From Cristatella mucedo (Eukaryota > Bryozoa > Phylactolaemata > Cristatellidae): a stretch of DNA of 64,000 nucleotides. The translations under genes and the position numbers were made by a program. Position 1 is the stretch's first letter, and each line of letters begins with the position of its first letter. This document shows, one piece after another, positions 1-12,676 of this stretch. The notes under the pieces were generated by a model, which saw nothing but the letters and a program-made list of their open reading frames with translations, did no database searches and was not told the origin of the DNA. The stretch is from contig WPIO01000091.1 of assembly GCA_009760855.2 (NCBI GenBank), forward strand, positions 62,001 through 126,000, read 5' to 3'.

Positions 1-2696
1 ACCCGTCTAAGCGTGTGGTAGCGTGCAGCAGAGTGCAGCTCCTTGCTTTAGGTAATCGCACATGAATATCACATTACGGTTAAGTTTGCAGCAGATCGCT
101 GAATATAAAGACACCTCGATACTGCTTGTTATATCGTGTGATAACTTGCTGCTGATTGCTGCGCCTTGCATTAAGCCATTCACACTTGAATAGCTTATTT
201 TGCAGGACTTCACGGCAGATCGCACAATATCTAGATACTTTAAATCAATCCGGCTTGTCATGCAGTAGCTCGGAGAAGAGTGCAGGCCTCGCTTTAGGCG
301 ATCCTACTTGAATAACTCATTTCGCTTGAGTTTGCAGCAGATCGCAGAATATAAAGACACCTCGATACTGCTCGTCATAGCCTGTGATAACTTGCTGAAA
401 AGTGAGGCGCCTTGCATTAGGCCATTCACACTTGAAAAGCATATTTTGGATGACTTCACAGCAGATCGCACAAATTTCTAGATACTTTAAATCAACCCGT
501 CAGAGCTTGCAGTAGCTTGCAGCAGAGTGCAGCTCCTTGCTTTAGGCAATCGCACTTGAATAACTCATTTCGCTTGAGTTCGCAGCATATATGTGAATAT
601 TAAGACACCTCGATACTGCTCGTTATATCGTGTGATAACTTGCTGCCGATTGCAGCGCCTTGCATTAGGCCATTCACACTTAAATAGCTTATTTGGCATG
701 ACTTCACAGCAGATCGCACAATATCTAGATACTTTAAATCAACCCGTCAAGTCATGTAGTCCCTCGGAGAGGAGTGCAGGATTTGCTTTAGGCAATCGCA
801 CATTAATAACTCATTTCGGTTTAGTTTGCAGCAGATCGCTGAATATAAAGACACCGCGATACTGCTCGTTATATCGTGTGATGACGTGCTGCAGAGTGCT
901 GGGCATTGCAGTAACCCATTTACACATGAATAGCTTATTTTGCATGAGTTTACAGCAGATTGCACGATATGTAGATACTTTAAATCAACCCGTTAAGGCA
1001 TGCAGTAGCATCGAGCAGAGTGATTGCCTTGCTTCAGGCAATCGCACTCGAATGACTCATTTCGCTTCAGTTTGCAGCAGATCGCGGAATATAAAGAGAC
1101 CTCGATACTGCTCGTTATGTCGTGTGATAGCTTGCTGCAGAGTGAGGCGCCTTGCATTAGGCCGTTCATACTTGAATAAGCTACAAGGCATGAGATCGCA
1201 GCTGATCGCTCAATATCTAGATACTTTAAATCAACCCGTCTAAGCGTGCCGTAGCTTGCAGCTGAGTGCAGCTCCTTGCTTTAGGCATTCGCACATAAAT
1301 AACACATTTCGGTTACGTTTGCTGCAGATCGCTGAATGTAAATTCACCTCGATTCTGCTCGTTATAACGTGTGATAACTTGCTGCAGATTGCGGCTCCTA
1401 GCATTAGGCCATTCACACTTGAATAGCTAATCTTGCATGAGTTCACAGCAGATCGCACAATATCTAGATACTTTAAATCAACCCGCCAGAGCGTGGAATA
1501 GTTTGCAGCATAATGCAGCTCCTTGCTTCAGGCAATCGCACTTGAATAACTCATTTTGCTTTAGTTTGCAGCAAATCGCTAAATATAAAGACACCTCGAT
1601 ACCGCTCTTTATAGCGTGTAATAACTTGCTGCAGATTGCTGCACCTTGCATTTGGCCATTCACACATGAATAGCTTAGTTTGCATGAGTTTACAGCAGAT
1701 CGCACAATATCCATATACTTCAAATCAACCCGTCAAGGCATGAAGTAGCTCGGAGAGGAGTGCAGGCCTTGCATTAGGCAATCGCACTTAAATAACTCAT
1801 TTCGCTTGAGTTCGAAGCAGATCGCTGAATATTATGATACCTCAAAACTACTCGTTATATCGTGCGTGGACTTGCTGCGGAGTGCGGATCCTTGCATTAA
1901 GCCATTCACACTTGAATAGCTTATCTTGCATGAGTTCACAGCAGATCGCACAATATCTTGATACTTTAAATCAACCTGTCAAGTCATGCAGTAGCTCCGA
2001 GAGGAGTGCAGGCCTTGCTTTAGGCAATCGCACTTGAATAACTCATTTCGCTTGAGTTTGCAGCAGATCGCAGAATATTAAGAAACCTCGATACTGCTCG
2101 TTATAGCGCGTGATAACTTGCTGCAGAGTGAGGCGCCTTGCATTAGGCCATACACACTTTAATAGCTTATCTTGCATGAGTTCACAGCAGATCGCACACT
2201 ATCTAGATACTTTAAATCAAACCACCAGAGCATGCAGTAGTTTGCAGCATAATGCAGCTCCTTGCTTTAGGCAATCGCACTTGAATAACTCATTTCGGTT
2301 GAGTTTGCAGCTGATCGCGGCATATAAAGACATCTCGATACTGCTCGTTAAAGCGTGCGATAGCTTGCTGCAGAGTGCGGCCCCTAGCATTAGGCCATTC
2401 ACACTTGAATAACCTACTTTGCATGGGATCTCAGCAGATCGCACAATATCTAGATACTTTAAATCAACCCGTCTAAGCTTAAGGTAGCTTGCAGCAGAGT
2501 CCAGCTCCTTGGTTTAAGCAATCGCACCTGATTAACACATTTCGGTTAAGTTTGCAGCAGATCGCTGAATGTAAAGACACCTCGATACTGCTCGTTATAT
2601 CGTGTGATAACTTGCTGCAGATTGCTGCACCTTGCATTAAGCCATTCACCCTTGAATAGCTTATTTTGCATGACTTCACAGCAGATCGCACAATAT

Positions 2697-2941
2697 CTTG
2701 ATACTTTAAATCAACCTGTCAAGTCATGCAGTAGCTCCGAGAGGAGTGCAGGCCTTGCTTTAGGCGATCATACTTGAATAACTCATTTAGCTTGAGTTCG
2801 CAGCAGATCGCACAATATCTAGATACTTTAAATCATCCCGTCTAAGCATGCGCTAGCTTGCAGCAGAGTGCAGCTCCTTTCTTTAGGCAATCGCACTTGA
2901 ATAACTCATTTAGCTTGAGTTCGCAGCAGATCGCACAATAT
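2697..2941. repeat. Two consecutive A halves without B halves
   Basis: Landmarks stand at 2697, 2819 and 2942, so the steps are 122 and 123 bp instead of 247. In each step an A half ending in GCTTGAGTTCGCAGCAG runs straight into the next A start (ATCGCACAATATC), and the B half is absent. This is the expected product of unequal exchange between the homologous starts of halves A and B. Confidence 0.9.
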
Positions 2942-3188
2942 CTAGATACTTTATATCAACCCGCCATAGCGTGCAGTAGTTTTCAGCATAATGCAACTCC
3001 TTGCTTTAGGCAATCACACGTGAATAAATCATTTCGCTTGAGTTTTCAGCAGATCGCAGAATGTGAATACACCTCGATACTGTTCGTTATAGCGTGTGAT
3101 AACTTGCTGCAGAGTGTAGTGCCTTGCAATAAGCCACTCACACTTGAATAACCTATATTGCATGAGATCGCAGGAGATCGCACAATAT
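2819..3188. repeat. 370 bp (1.5-unit) segment, first copy of a local duplication
   Basis: The segment holds one solitary A half plus one full unit (landmarks 2819, 2942, 3189). It is closely matched by 3681-4050, which has the same 123 + 247 bp layout and shares rare variants such as AGCTCCTTTCTTTAGG, GTAGTTTTCAGCATAATGCA and CTCGATACTGTTCGTTATAG. The two copies lie 862 bp apart. Confidence 0.88.
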
Positions 3189-3680
3189 CTAGATACTTTA
3201 AATCCACCCGTCGAAGCATGCAGGAGCTGGCAGCAGATTGCTACGCCTTTCCTTAGGCAATCGCAATTTAATTATTTATTTTGCTTGATTTTGCAGCAGA
3301 TCGCTGAAAGTACAGACACCTTGATACTGCTCTTCCTAGCGTGTGATAACTTGCTGCAGAGTGCGGCACCTTGCATTAAGCCATTCACACTTGAATAACT
3401 TATTTAGCATGAGTTCACAGCAGATCGCCCAATATCTAGGTACTTCAAATCAACCCGTCAAGGCATGAAGTAGCTCGGAGAGGAGTGCAGGCCTTGCTTT
3501 AGGCAATCGCACATAAATAACTCATTTCGTTGAGTTTACAGAAGATCGCTGATTATAAAGACACCTCGATACTGCTCTTTATATCGTGTGATGACTTGCT
3601 GCAGCGTGCAGGGCCTTGCATTAACCCATTCACACTAGAATAACCTACTTTGCATGAGATCGCAGCAGATCGCACAATAT

Positions 3681-4050
3681 CTAGATACTTTAAATCATCC
3701 CGTCTAAGCATGCACTAGCTTGCAGCAGAGTGCAGCTCCTTTCTTTAGGCAATCGCACTTGAATAACTCATTTAGCTTGAGTTCTCAGCAGATCGCACAA
3801 TATCTAGATACTATATATCAACCCGCCATAGCGTGCAGTAGTTTTCAGCATAATGCAGCTCCTCACTTCAGGCAATCGCACGTGAACAAATCATTTCGCT
3901 TGAGTTTTCAGCAGATCGTAGAATGTGAATACACCTCGATACTGTTCGTTATAGCGTGTGATAACTTGCTGCAGAGTGCGGCACCTTGCATTCAGCCATT
4001 CACACTTGAATAACTTATTTAGCATTAGTTCACAGCAGATCGCCCAATAT
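3681..4050. repeat. 370 bp (1.5-unit) segment, second copy, with a solitary A half
   Basis: Partner of 2819-3188. Landmarks 3681, 3804 and 4051 give a 123 bp step followed by 247 bp. Several substitutions separate it from the first copy (for example TCTCAGCAG for TCGCAGCAG, and CTATATATC for CTTTATATC), so the duplication is not among the most recent in this window. Confidence 0.88.
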
Positions 4051-5100
4051 CTAGGTACTTCAAATCAACCCCTCAAGGCATGAAGTAGCTCGGAGAGGAC
4101 TGCAGGCCTTGCTTTAGGCAATCGCACATAAATAACTCATTTCAGTTGAGTTTTCAGCAGATCACTGAATATAAAGACACCTCGATACTGCTCGTTATAT
4201 CGTGTGATGACCTGCTGCAGAGTGCAGGGCATTGCATTAACCCATTCACACTTGAATAACCTACTTTGCATGAGATCGCAGCTGATCGCACAATATCTAG
4301 ATACTTTAAATCATCCCGTCTTAGCCTGCGGTAGCTTGGAGCAGATTGCAGCTCCTTGCTTTAGGCAATCGCACATAAATAACACATTTCGGTTTGGTTT
4401 GCAGCAGATCGCTGAATATGAAGACACCTCGATGCTGCTCGTTATATCGTGTAGTAACTTGCTGCAGATTGCAGTGCCTAGCAATATGCCATTCACACTT
4501 GAATAAACTATTTTGCATGAGATCTCAGTAGATCGCACAATATCAAGATACTTTAAATCAACCCGCCAGGGCCTGCAGTAGTTTGCAGCATCATGCAGCT
4601 CCTTGCTTTAAGCTATCGAACTTGAATAACTCTATATGCTTTAGTTTGCAGTAAATCACTTAATATAAACACACCTTGATACTGCTCTTTATAGCGTGTG
4701 ATAACTTGCTGCAGAGGGCTGTGCCTTTCATAAGGCCATTTAAACTTTAATAGCTTATTTTGCATGAGTTCACAGCAGATTGCACGATATTTAGATACTT
4801 TAAATGAACCCGTCAAGTACTGCAGTTGCTAGGAGACGAGTGCAGGCCTTGCTTTAGGCGATCATTCTTGAATAACTCATTTCGCTTGAGTTTGCAGCAG
4901 ATCGCAGAATATAGAGTCACCTCGATACTGCTCGTTTTAGCCTGTGATAACTTGCTGCAAAGTGAGACGCCTTGCATTAGGCCATTCACACTTAAAAAGT
5001 TTATTTTGGATGACTTCGCAGCAGATCGCACAATATCTAGATACTTTAAATCAACCCGTCAGAGCTTGCAGTAGCTTGCAGCAGAGTGCAGCTCCTTGCT
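4051..5100. repeat. Signature tract, copy 1 of 4
   Basis: A four-unit run marked by the rare variant AGCTATCGAACTTGAATAAC (from 4611), a GTTTGCAGTAAATCAC variant and, one unit later, GCTAGGAGACGAGTGCAGG. The same ordered run appears near 15.1-16.2, 23.6-24.7 and 39.7-40.7 kb, with the AGCTATCG marker at 15,692, 24,202 and 40,220. This makes it a useful long-range anchor. Edges are approximate. Confidence 0.8.
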
Positions 5101-5140
5101 TTCGGCAATCGCACTTGAATAACTCATTTCGCTTGAGTTC
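5018..5140. repeat. Half-unit A (about 123 bp) of the exemplar monomer
   Basis: Half A opens with GCAGCAGATCGCACAATATC, carries the TATCTAGATA palindrome and the AAATCAACCCGTC stretch, then a TTGCAGCAGAGTGCAGCTCC stretch, and ends in ACTCATTTCGCTTGAGTT. It aligns with half B, which follows it directly. The best matching parts are the start (CAGCAGATCGC), the middle (CTTGCAGCAGAGTGC against CTTGCTGCAGAGTGC) and the tail (CACTTGAATAACTCATTT against CACTTGAATAGCTTATTT). Confidence 0.88.
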
Positions 5141-5264
5141 GCAGCAGATCGGTGAATATTAAGACACCTCGATACTGCTCGTTATATCGTGTAATAACTT
5201 GCTGCCGATTGCAGGGCCTTGCATTAGGCCATTCACACTTGAATAGCCTATTTTGCATGACTTC
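5141..5264. repeat. Half-unit B (about 124 bp) of the exemplar monomer
   Basis: Half B opens with GCAGCAGATCGGTGAATATT, continues with AAGACACCTCGATACTGCTC, a GTGTAATAACTTGCTGCCG stretch, a GGCCTTGCATTAGGCC dyad, and ends in TTTTGCATGACTTC. It is the diverged partner of half A; together they show that the 247 bp unit began as a duplication of a 123-124 bp ancestor. In the array A and B nearly always alternate; the exceptions are annotated separately. Confidence 0.88.
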
Positions 5265-7345
5265 ACAGCAGATCGCACAACATCTAGATACTTTAAATCA
5301 ACCCGTCAAGTCATGCAGTCCCTCGGAGAGAAGTGCAGGATTTACTTTAGGCAATCGCACTTAAATAACTCATTTCGGTTGAGTTTGCAGCCGATCGCTG
5401 AATATAAAGACACCTCGATACTGCTCGTTATATCGTGTGATGACGATCTGCAGAGTGCCGGGCCTTGCATTAACCCATTTACACATGAATAGCTTATTTT
5501 GCATGAGTTTACAGCATCTTGCACGAGATGTAGATACTTTAAATAAACCCGTCAAGGCATGCAGTAGCTCGGAGCACAGCGATGGCCTTGCTTCAGGCAA
5601 TCGCACTTGAATGACTCACTTCGCTTCAGTTTGCAGCAGATCGCGGAATATAAAGACAGCACGATACTGCTCGTTATATCTTGTGATAGCTTGCTGCAGA
5701 GTGTGGCGCCTAGCATTAGGCCATTCACACTTAAATAACCTACTAGGCATGAGATCGCAGATGATCGGACAATATTTAGATACTTTAAATCAACCCGTCT
5801 AAGCTTGCGGTAGCTTGCAGTGGAGTGCAGCTCCTTGCTTTAGGCAATCGCACACGAATTACACATTTCGGTTAAGTTTGCTGCAGATAGCTGAATATAA
5901 AGACACCTCGATACTGCTCATTATATCGTGTGATACCTTGCTGCAGATTGCGGCGCCTAGCATTAGGACGTTCACTCTTGAATAGCTTCTCTTGCATGAG
6001 TTCACTGCAGATCGCACAATATCTAGATACTTTAAATCAACCCGCCAGAGCGTGGAATAGTTTGCAGCATAATGCAGCTCCTTGCTTCAGGCTATTGCAC
6101 TTGAATAACTCATTTCGATTGAGTTCGTAGCAGATCGCAGAATATTAAGACACCTCGAAACAACTCGTTATAGCCTGTGTGGACTTGCTGCAGAGTGCGG
6201 ATCCTTGCATCAGGCCATCCACACTTGAATAGCTTATCTTGCATGAGTTCACAGCAGATCGCACAATATCTAGATTTTTTAAATCTACCTGCCAGAGCGT
6301 GGAGTAGTTTGCAGCATAATGCAGGTCCTTGCTTCAGGCAATCGCTCTTGAAAAACTTTTTTTGCTTGAGTTTGCAGCAAATCGCTAAATATAAAGACAC
6401 CTCGATACTGCTCTTTATAGAGTGTGATAACTTGCTGCAGAGTGCTGTGCCTTGCATTAAGCCATTCACACTTGAATACCTTATTTGTCATGAGTTCACA
6501 GCAGATCGCCCAATATCTAGAAACTTCAAATCAACCCGTCAAGGCATGAAGTAGCTCGGAGAGGAGTGCAGGCCTTGCTTTAGGCAATCGCACATAAATA
6601 ACTCATTTCGGTTGAGTTTGCAGCAGATCTTTAAATATAAAGACACCTCAATACTGCTCGTTTTATCCTGTGATAACTTGCTGAAGAGTGCAGGGCCTTG
6701 CATGAAGCCATTCACACTTGAAGAAACTACTTTGCATGAGATCGCAGCAGATAGCACAATATCTAGATACTTTAAATCATCCCGTCTAAGCGTGCGGTAG
6801 CTTGCAGCAGAGTGCAGCTCCTTGCTTTAGGCAGTCGCACATGAATGACACATTTCGGTTAGGTTTGCAGCAGATTGCTGAATATAAAGACACCTCGATA
6901 CTGCTCGTTATATCGTGCGATAACTTGCTGCAGATTGCGGCGCCTTGCATTAAGCCATTCACACTTGAAAAGCTTATTTTGCATGACTTCACAGCAGATC
7001 GCACAATATCTAGGTACTTTAAATCAACCCGTCAGAGCTTGCAACAGCTTGCATCAGAGTGCAGCTCCTTGCTTTAGGCAATCGCACTTGAATAACTCAT
7101 TTCGCTTGAGTTCACAGCTGATCGCTGAATATTAAGACACCTCGATACTACTCGTTCTATCGTGCGATAACTTGCTGCTGATTGGGGCGCCTAGCATTAG
7201 GCCATTCACACTTGAATACACTATTTTGCATGAGATCACAGCAGATCGCACAATATCTAGATACTTTAAATCAACACGTCTAAGACATCAGTAGTTTGCA
7301 GCAGAGCGCTGCTCCTTGCTTTAGGCAATCGCAATTGACATACTC

Positions 7346-8502
7346 ATTTTGCATGAGTTTGCAGCAAATCGCTAAATATAAAGACACCTGGATACTGCTC
7401 TGTATAGCATTTGATAACTTGCTGCAGAAAGCTTTGCCTTGCATTAGGCCATTCACTCTTGAATAGCTTGTTTTGCATGAGTTCACAGCAGATCGCACAA
7501 TATCAAGATACTTTAAATCACCCCGTCTAAGCGTGCTGTAGTTCGGAGCAGAGTGCAAGCCTTGCTTTACGCAATCACACTTGAATAACTCATTTCGCTT
7601 GAGTTTGCAGCAGATCGGGGAATATAAAGACACCTCGATACCGCTCGTTATGGCGTGTGATAACTAGTTGCAGAGTGCGGCTCCTTGCATTAGGCCATTC
7701 ACACTTGAATAACCAACTTTGCTTGAGATCGCAGCAGATTGCACAATATCCAGATACTTTTAAATCAACCCGTCTAAGCGTGCAGTAGCTTGCAGCAGAG
7801 TGCAGCTCCTTGGTTTTAGGCAATCGCACATGAATAACACATTTCGCTTAAGTTCACAGCTGATCGCTGAATATAAAGACACCTCGATACTACTCGTTCT
7901 ATCGTGCGATAACTTGCTGCAGGGGGCGGTGCCTTGCATTAAGCAATTAACACTTGAAAAAACCTATTTTGCATGAGATCACATGAGATCGCACAATATC
8001 TAGCTACTTAAAATCCAACCGTCGAAGCATGCAGGAGCTAGCAGCAGAGTGCAGCTCCTTGTTATAGGCAATCGCACTGGAATAACTCCTTTCACTTGAG
8101 TTTGCGGACAGATCGCAGAATATAAAGACACTCCAATACTGCATGTTATAGCGCGTGATAACTAGCTGCAGAGTGAGGCGCCTTGCATTAAGCCATTCAC
8201 ACTTGAATAGCTTATCTTGCATGAGTTCACAGCAGATCGCACAATATCTAGATACTTTAAATCAACCCGTCAGAGCATGCAGTAGCTTGCAGCAGAGTGC
8301 AGCTTCTTGCTTTAGGCAATCGCACTTGATTCACTCATTTTGCATGAGTTTGCAGCAAATCGCTAAATATAAAGACACCTGGATACTGCTCTGTATAGCA
8401 TTTGATAACTTGCTGCAGAAAGCTTTGCCTTGCATTAGGCCATTCACTCTTGAATAGCTTGTTTTGCATGAGTTCACAGCAGATCGCACAATATCAAGAT
8501 AC
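7346..8502. repeat. Four-unit (about 992 bp) local period
   Basis: The B-half variant with ACACCTGGATACTGCTCTGT, AGCATTTGATAACTTGC and GCAGAAAGCTTTGCC occurs at 7346-7510 and again at 8338-8502, about 992 bp (four units) later. The intermediate units are different. A weaker relative with the same CCTGGATACTGCTCTGT variant occurs near 10.83, 17.23 and 18.96 kb. Confidence 0.75.
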
Positions 8503-9478
8503 TTTAAATCGACCCGTCAAGTAATGCAGTAGCTCGGAGAGGAGTGCAGGCCTTGCTTTAGGCGATCATACTTGTATAACTAATTTCGCTTGAGTTTGCA
8601 GCAGATCGCAGAATATGAAGACACCTCGATACTGCTCGTTATTGCGTGTGACAACTTGCTGCAAAGTGAGGCGCCTTGCATTAAGCCATTCACACTTGAA
8701 AAGCTTATTTTGCATGACTTCACAGCAGATCGCACAATATCTAGATACTTTTAATCGACCCGTCAGAGCTTGCATTAGCTCGGCATCAGAGTGCAAGCCT
8801 TGCTTTAGGCAATCGCACATAAATAACTCATTTCGGTTGAGTTTGCAGCAGATCGCTGAATATAAAGACACCTCGATACTGCTCTTTATATCGTGTGATA
8901 ACTTGCTGCAGATTGCGGCGCCTGGCATTAGGCCATTCAACTTGAATAAACTATTTTGAATGAGATCGCAGCAGATCGCACAATATCTAGATACTTTAAA
9001 TCAACCCGCCAGAGCGTGCAGTAGCTTGCAGCAGAGTGCAGCTCCTTGCTTTAGGCAATCGCACTTGAATAACTCATTTCGCTTGAGTTTGCAGCAGATT
9101 GCGTAATATAAAGACACCTCGATACGGCTCTTTATATCGTGTGATGACTTGCTGCAGATTGTGGCGCCTTGAAATAGGCCATTCATACTTGAATAGCTTA
9201 TCTTGCATTAGTTCACAGTAGATCGCTCAATATCTAGATACTTTAAATCAACCTGTCAAAGCATGCTGTAGTTCAAGGAGAGTGCAAATCTTGCTTTAGG
9301 CAATCACACTTGAATAACTTATTTCGCATGAGTTTGCAGCAGATCGGGGAATATAAAGACACCTCGATACTGCTCGTTATATCGTGTGATGATGTGCTGC
9401 AGAGTGTCGGTTCTTGAATTAACCCATTTATACCTGAATAGCCTATTTTGCATGAGTTTACAGCAGATCGCACGATAT

Positions 9479-9716
9479 GTAGATACTTTAAATCACCCCG
9501 TCAAGGCATGCGGTAGCTCGGAGCAGAGTGATGGCCTTGCTTCAGGCAATCACACTTGAAAGACTCATTTCGCTTCAGTTTGCAGCAGATCGCAGAATAC
9601 AAAGACACCTCGCGTTATATCGTGTGATAGTTTGCTGCAGAGTGCGGCGCCTAGCATTAGGCCATTCACACTTGAATCACCTTCTAGGCATGAGATCACG
9701 GCTGATCGCACAATAT
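9479..9716. repeat. Short 238 bp unit with an 8 bp deletion
   Basis: The landmark step is 238 bp. Near 9612 the unit reads ACACCTCGCGTTATATCG, whereas its close relative near 13,301 reads ACACCTCGATTATTCGCG before TTATATCG. The difference is 8 bp between two CG dinucleotides, compatible with a small slippage deletion. Confidence 0.8.
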
Positions 9717-12676
9717 CTAGATACTTTCAATCAACCCGCCTGAGCGTGCGTGAGGTAGCTTGCAGGGAGTGCAGTGCCTAGCTTTAGGCAATCGCACTTG
9801 AAAAAACTCATTTTGCTTAAGTTTGCAGCAAATCGCGAAATATAAAGACACCTCGATACGGCTCTGTATAGCGTGTGATAACTTGCTGCAGAGTGCTGGG
9901 CCTTGCATTAGGCCATTCATACATGAATAGCTTATTTTGCATAAGTTCACAGCAGATCGCAAAATATCTAGATACTTCAAATCAACCCGTCAAGGCATGC
10001 AGTAGCCCGGAGCAGAGTGCAGGCCTTGCTTTAGGCAATCGCACTTAAATAACTCATTTCGCATGAGTTTGCAGCAGATCGCGGAATATAAAGACACCTC
10101 GATACCGCTCGTTATAACGTGTGATAACTTGCTGCTGAGTTCATCTCGTAGCATTAGGCCATTACCACTTGAATAACGTACTTTGGATGAGATCGCAACT
10201 GATCGCAAAATATTTAGATACTTTAAATCAACCTGTCTAATGTGCGGTAGCTTGCAGCAGAGTGCAGCTCCTTGGTTTAAGCAATCGCACATGAATAACT
10301 CATTTCGCTCGAGTTTGCAGATGATCGCTAAATATAAAGACACCTCGATACTGCTCGTTATATCGTGTAATAATTTGCTGGGGTGCTGCTCCTTGCATTA
10401 AGCCATTCACACTTGAAATACCTATTTTGCATGAGATCACATGAGATCGCACATTATCTAGATACTTTAAATCCAACCGTCGAAGCATGCAGGAGCTGGC
10501 AGCAGAGCTCTAGGTTTTGCTTTAGGCAATCGCACTTGAATAACTCCTTTCGCTTGAGTTTGCAGACGACCGCTAAATATAAAGAAACCTCGATACTGCT
10601 CGTAATATCGTGTGATAACTTGCTGCAGAGTGCCGCGCCTCTGATTAAGCCATTCACACTTGAATAGCTTATTTTGCATGAGTTCACAGCAGATCGCACA
10701 ATATCTAGATACATTAAATCGACCCGTCAGAGCGTGCAGTAGCTTGCAGCAGAGTGCAGCTTCTTGCTTTAGGCAATCGCACTTGATTTACTCATTTTGC
10801 ATGAGTTTACAGCAAATCGCTAAATATAAAGACACCTGGATACTGCTCTGTATAGCATGCGATAACTTGCTGCAGAGTGCTGTGCCTTGCATTAGGCCAT
10901 TCACTCTTGAATAGCTTATTTTGCATGAGTTCACAGCAGATCGCACAATATCAAGATACTTTAAATCGACCCGTCAAGTAATGCAGTAGCTCGGAAAGGA
11001 GTGCAGGTCTTGCTTTAGGCGATCATACTTGTATAACTAAGTTCGCTTGAGTTTGCAGCAGATCGCAGAATATGAAGACACCTCGATACTGCTCGTTATT
11101 GCGTGTGACAACTTGCTGCAAAGTGAGGCGCCTTGCATTAGGCCATTCACACTTGAAAAGCTTATTTTGCATGACTTCACAGCAGATCGCACAATATCTA
11201 GGTACTTTAAATCAACCCGTCAGAGCTTGCAGCAGCTTGCATCAGAGTGCAGCTCCTTGCTTTAGGCAATCGCACTTGAATAACTCATTTCGCTTGAGTT
11301 CACAGCAGATCGCTAAATATTAAGACACCTCGATACTACTCGTTCTATCGTGCGATAACTTGCTGCAGAGTGCTGCGCCTTGCATTAGGCCATTATCACT
11401 TGAATAGCTTATTTTGCATGACTGCACAGCAGATCGCACAATATCTAGATACTTCAAATAGACCCGTCAAGTCATGCAGTAGCTCGGAGAGGAGTGCAGG
11501 CCTTGCTTTAGGCAATCGCACATAAATAACTCATTTCGGTTGAGTTTGCAGCAGATCTTTAAATATAAAGACACCTCAATACTGCTCGTTATATCCTGTG
11601 ATAACTTGCTGCAGAGTGCAGGGCCTTGCATTAAGCCATTCACACTTGAAGAAACTACTTTGCATGAGATCGCAGCAGATCGCACAATATCTAGATACTT
11701 TAAATCATCCCGTCTAAGCGTGCGGTAGCTTGCAGCAGAGTGCAGCTCCTTGCTTCAGGCAATCGCACTTGAATGACTCATTTCGCTTCAGTTTGCAGCA
11801 GATCGCGGAAGACAAAGACACCTCGATAATTCGCGTTATATCGTGTGATAGCTTGCTGCAGAGTGCGGCGCCTAGCATTAGGCCATTCACTTTTGAATCA
11901 CCTTCTAGGCATGAGATCACAGCTGATCGCACAATATCTAGATACTTTCAATCAACCCGTCTAAGCGTGAGGTAGCTTGCAGGGGAGTGCAGCTCCTAGC
12001 TTCGGGCAATCGCACTTGAATAACTCATTTTGCTTAAGTTTGAAGCAAATCGCTAAATATAAAGACACCTCGATACGGCTCTTTATAGCGTGTGATAACT
12101 TGCTGCAGAGTGCTGTGCCTTGCATTAGGCCATTCACACTTAAATAGCTTATTTTGCATGAGTTCACAGCAGATCGCCCAATATCTAGATACTTCAAATC
12201 AACCCGTCAAGGCATAAATTAGCTCGGAGAGGAGTGCAAGCCTTGCTTTAGGCAATCGCACATAAATAACTCATTTCGGTTGAGTTTGCAGCAGATCGCT
12301 GAATATAAAGACACCTCGATACTGCTCGATATATCGTGTAATGACTTGCTACAGAGTGCAGGGCCTTGCATTAACCCATTCACACTTGAATAACCTACTT
12401 TGCATGAGATCGCAGCAGATCGCACAATATCTAGATACTTTAAAACATCCCGCCTAAGCGTGTGGTAGCTTGCAGCAGAGTGCAGCTCCTTGCTTTAGGC
12501 AATCGCACATGAATAACACATTTCGGTTAGGTTTGCAGCAGATCGCTGAATATAAAGACACCTCGATACTGCTCTTTATATCGTGTGATAACTTGCTGCA
12601 GATTGCGGCGCCTGGCATTAGGCCATTCAACTTGAATAAACTATTTTGAATGAGATCGCAGCAGATCGCACAATAT

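Larger units (their letters stand above)
5018..5264. repeat. Exemplar 247 bp satellite monomer
   Basis: This is a representative full unit, chosen to start at the GCAGCAG motif and end just before the next ACAGCAG at 5265. It consists of half A (5018-5140) and half B (5141-5264). GCAGCAG-like motifs stand at 5018, 5078, 5141, 5201 (as GCTGCCG) and 5265, so the spacing is 60, 63, 60 and 64 bp. The start is a choice of phase; a circular unit has no natural beginning. Confidence 0.95.
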
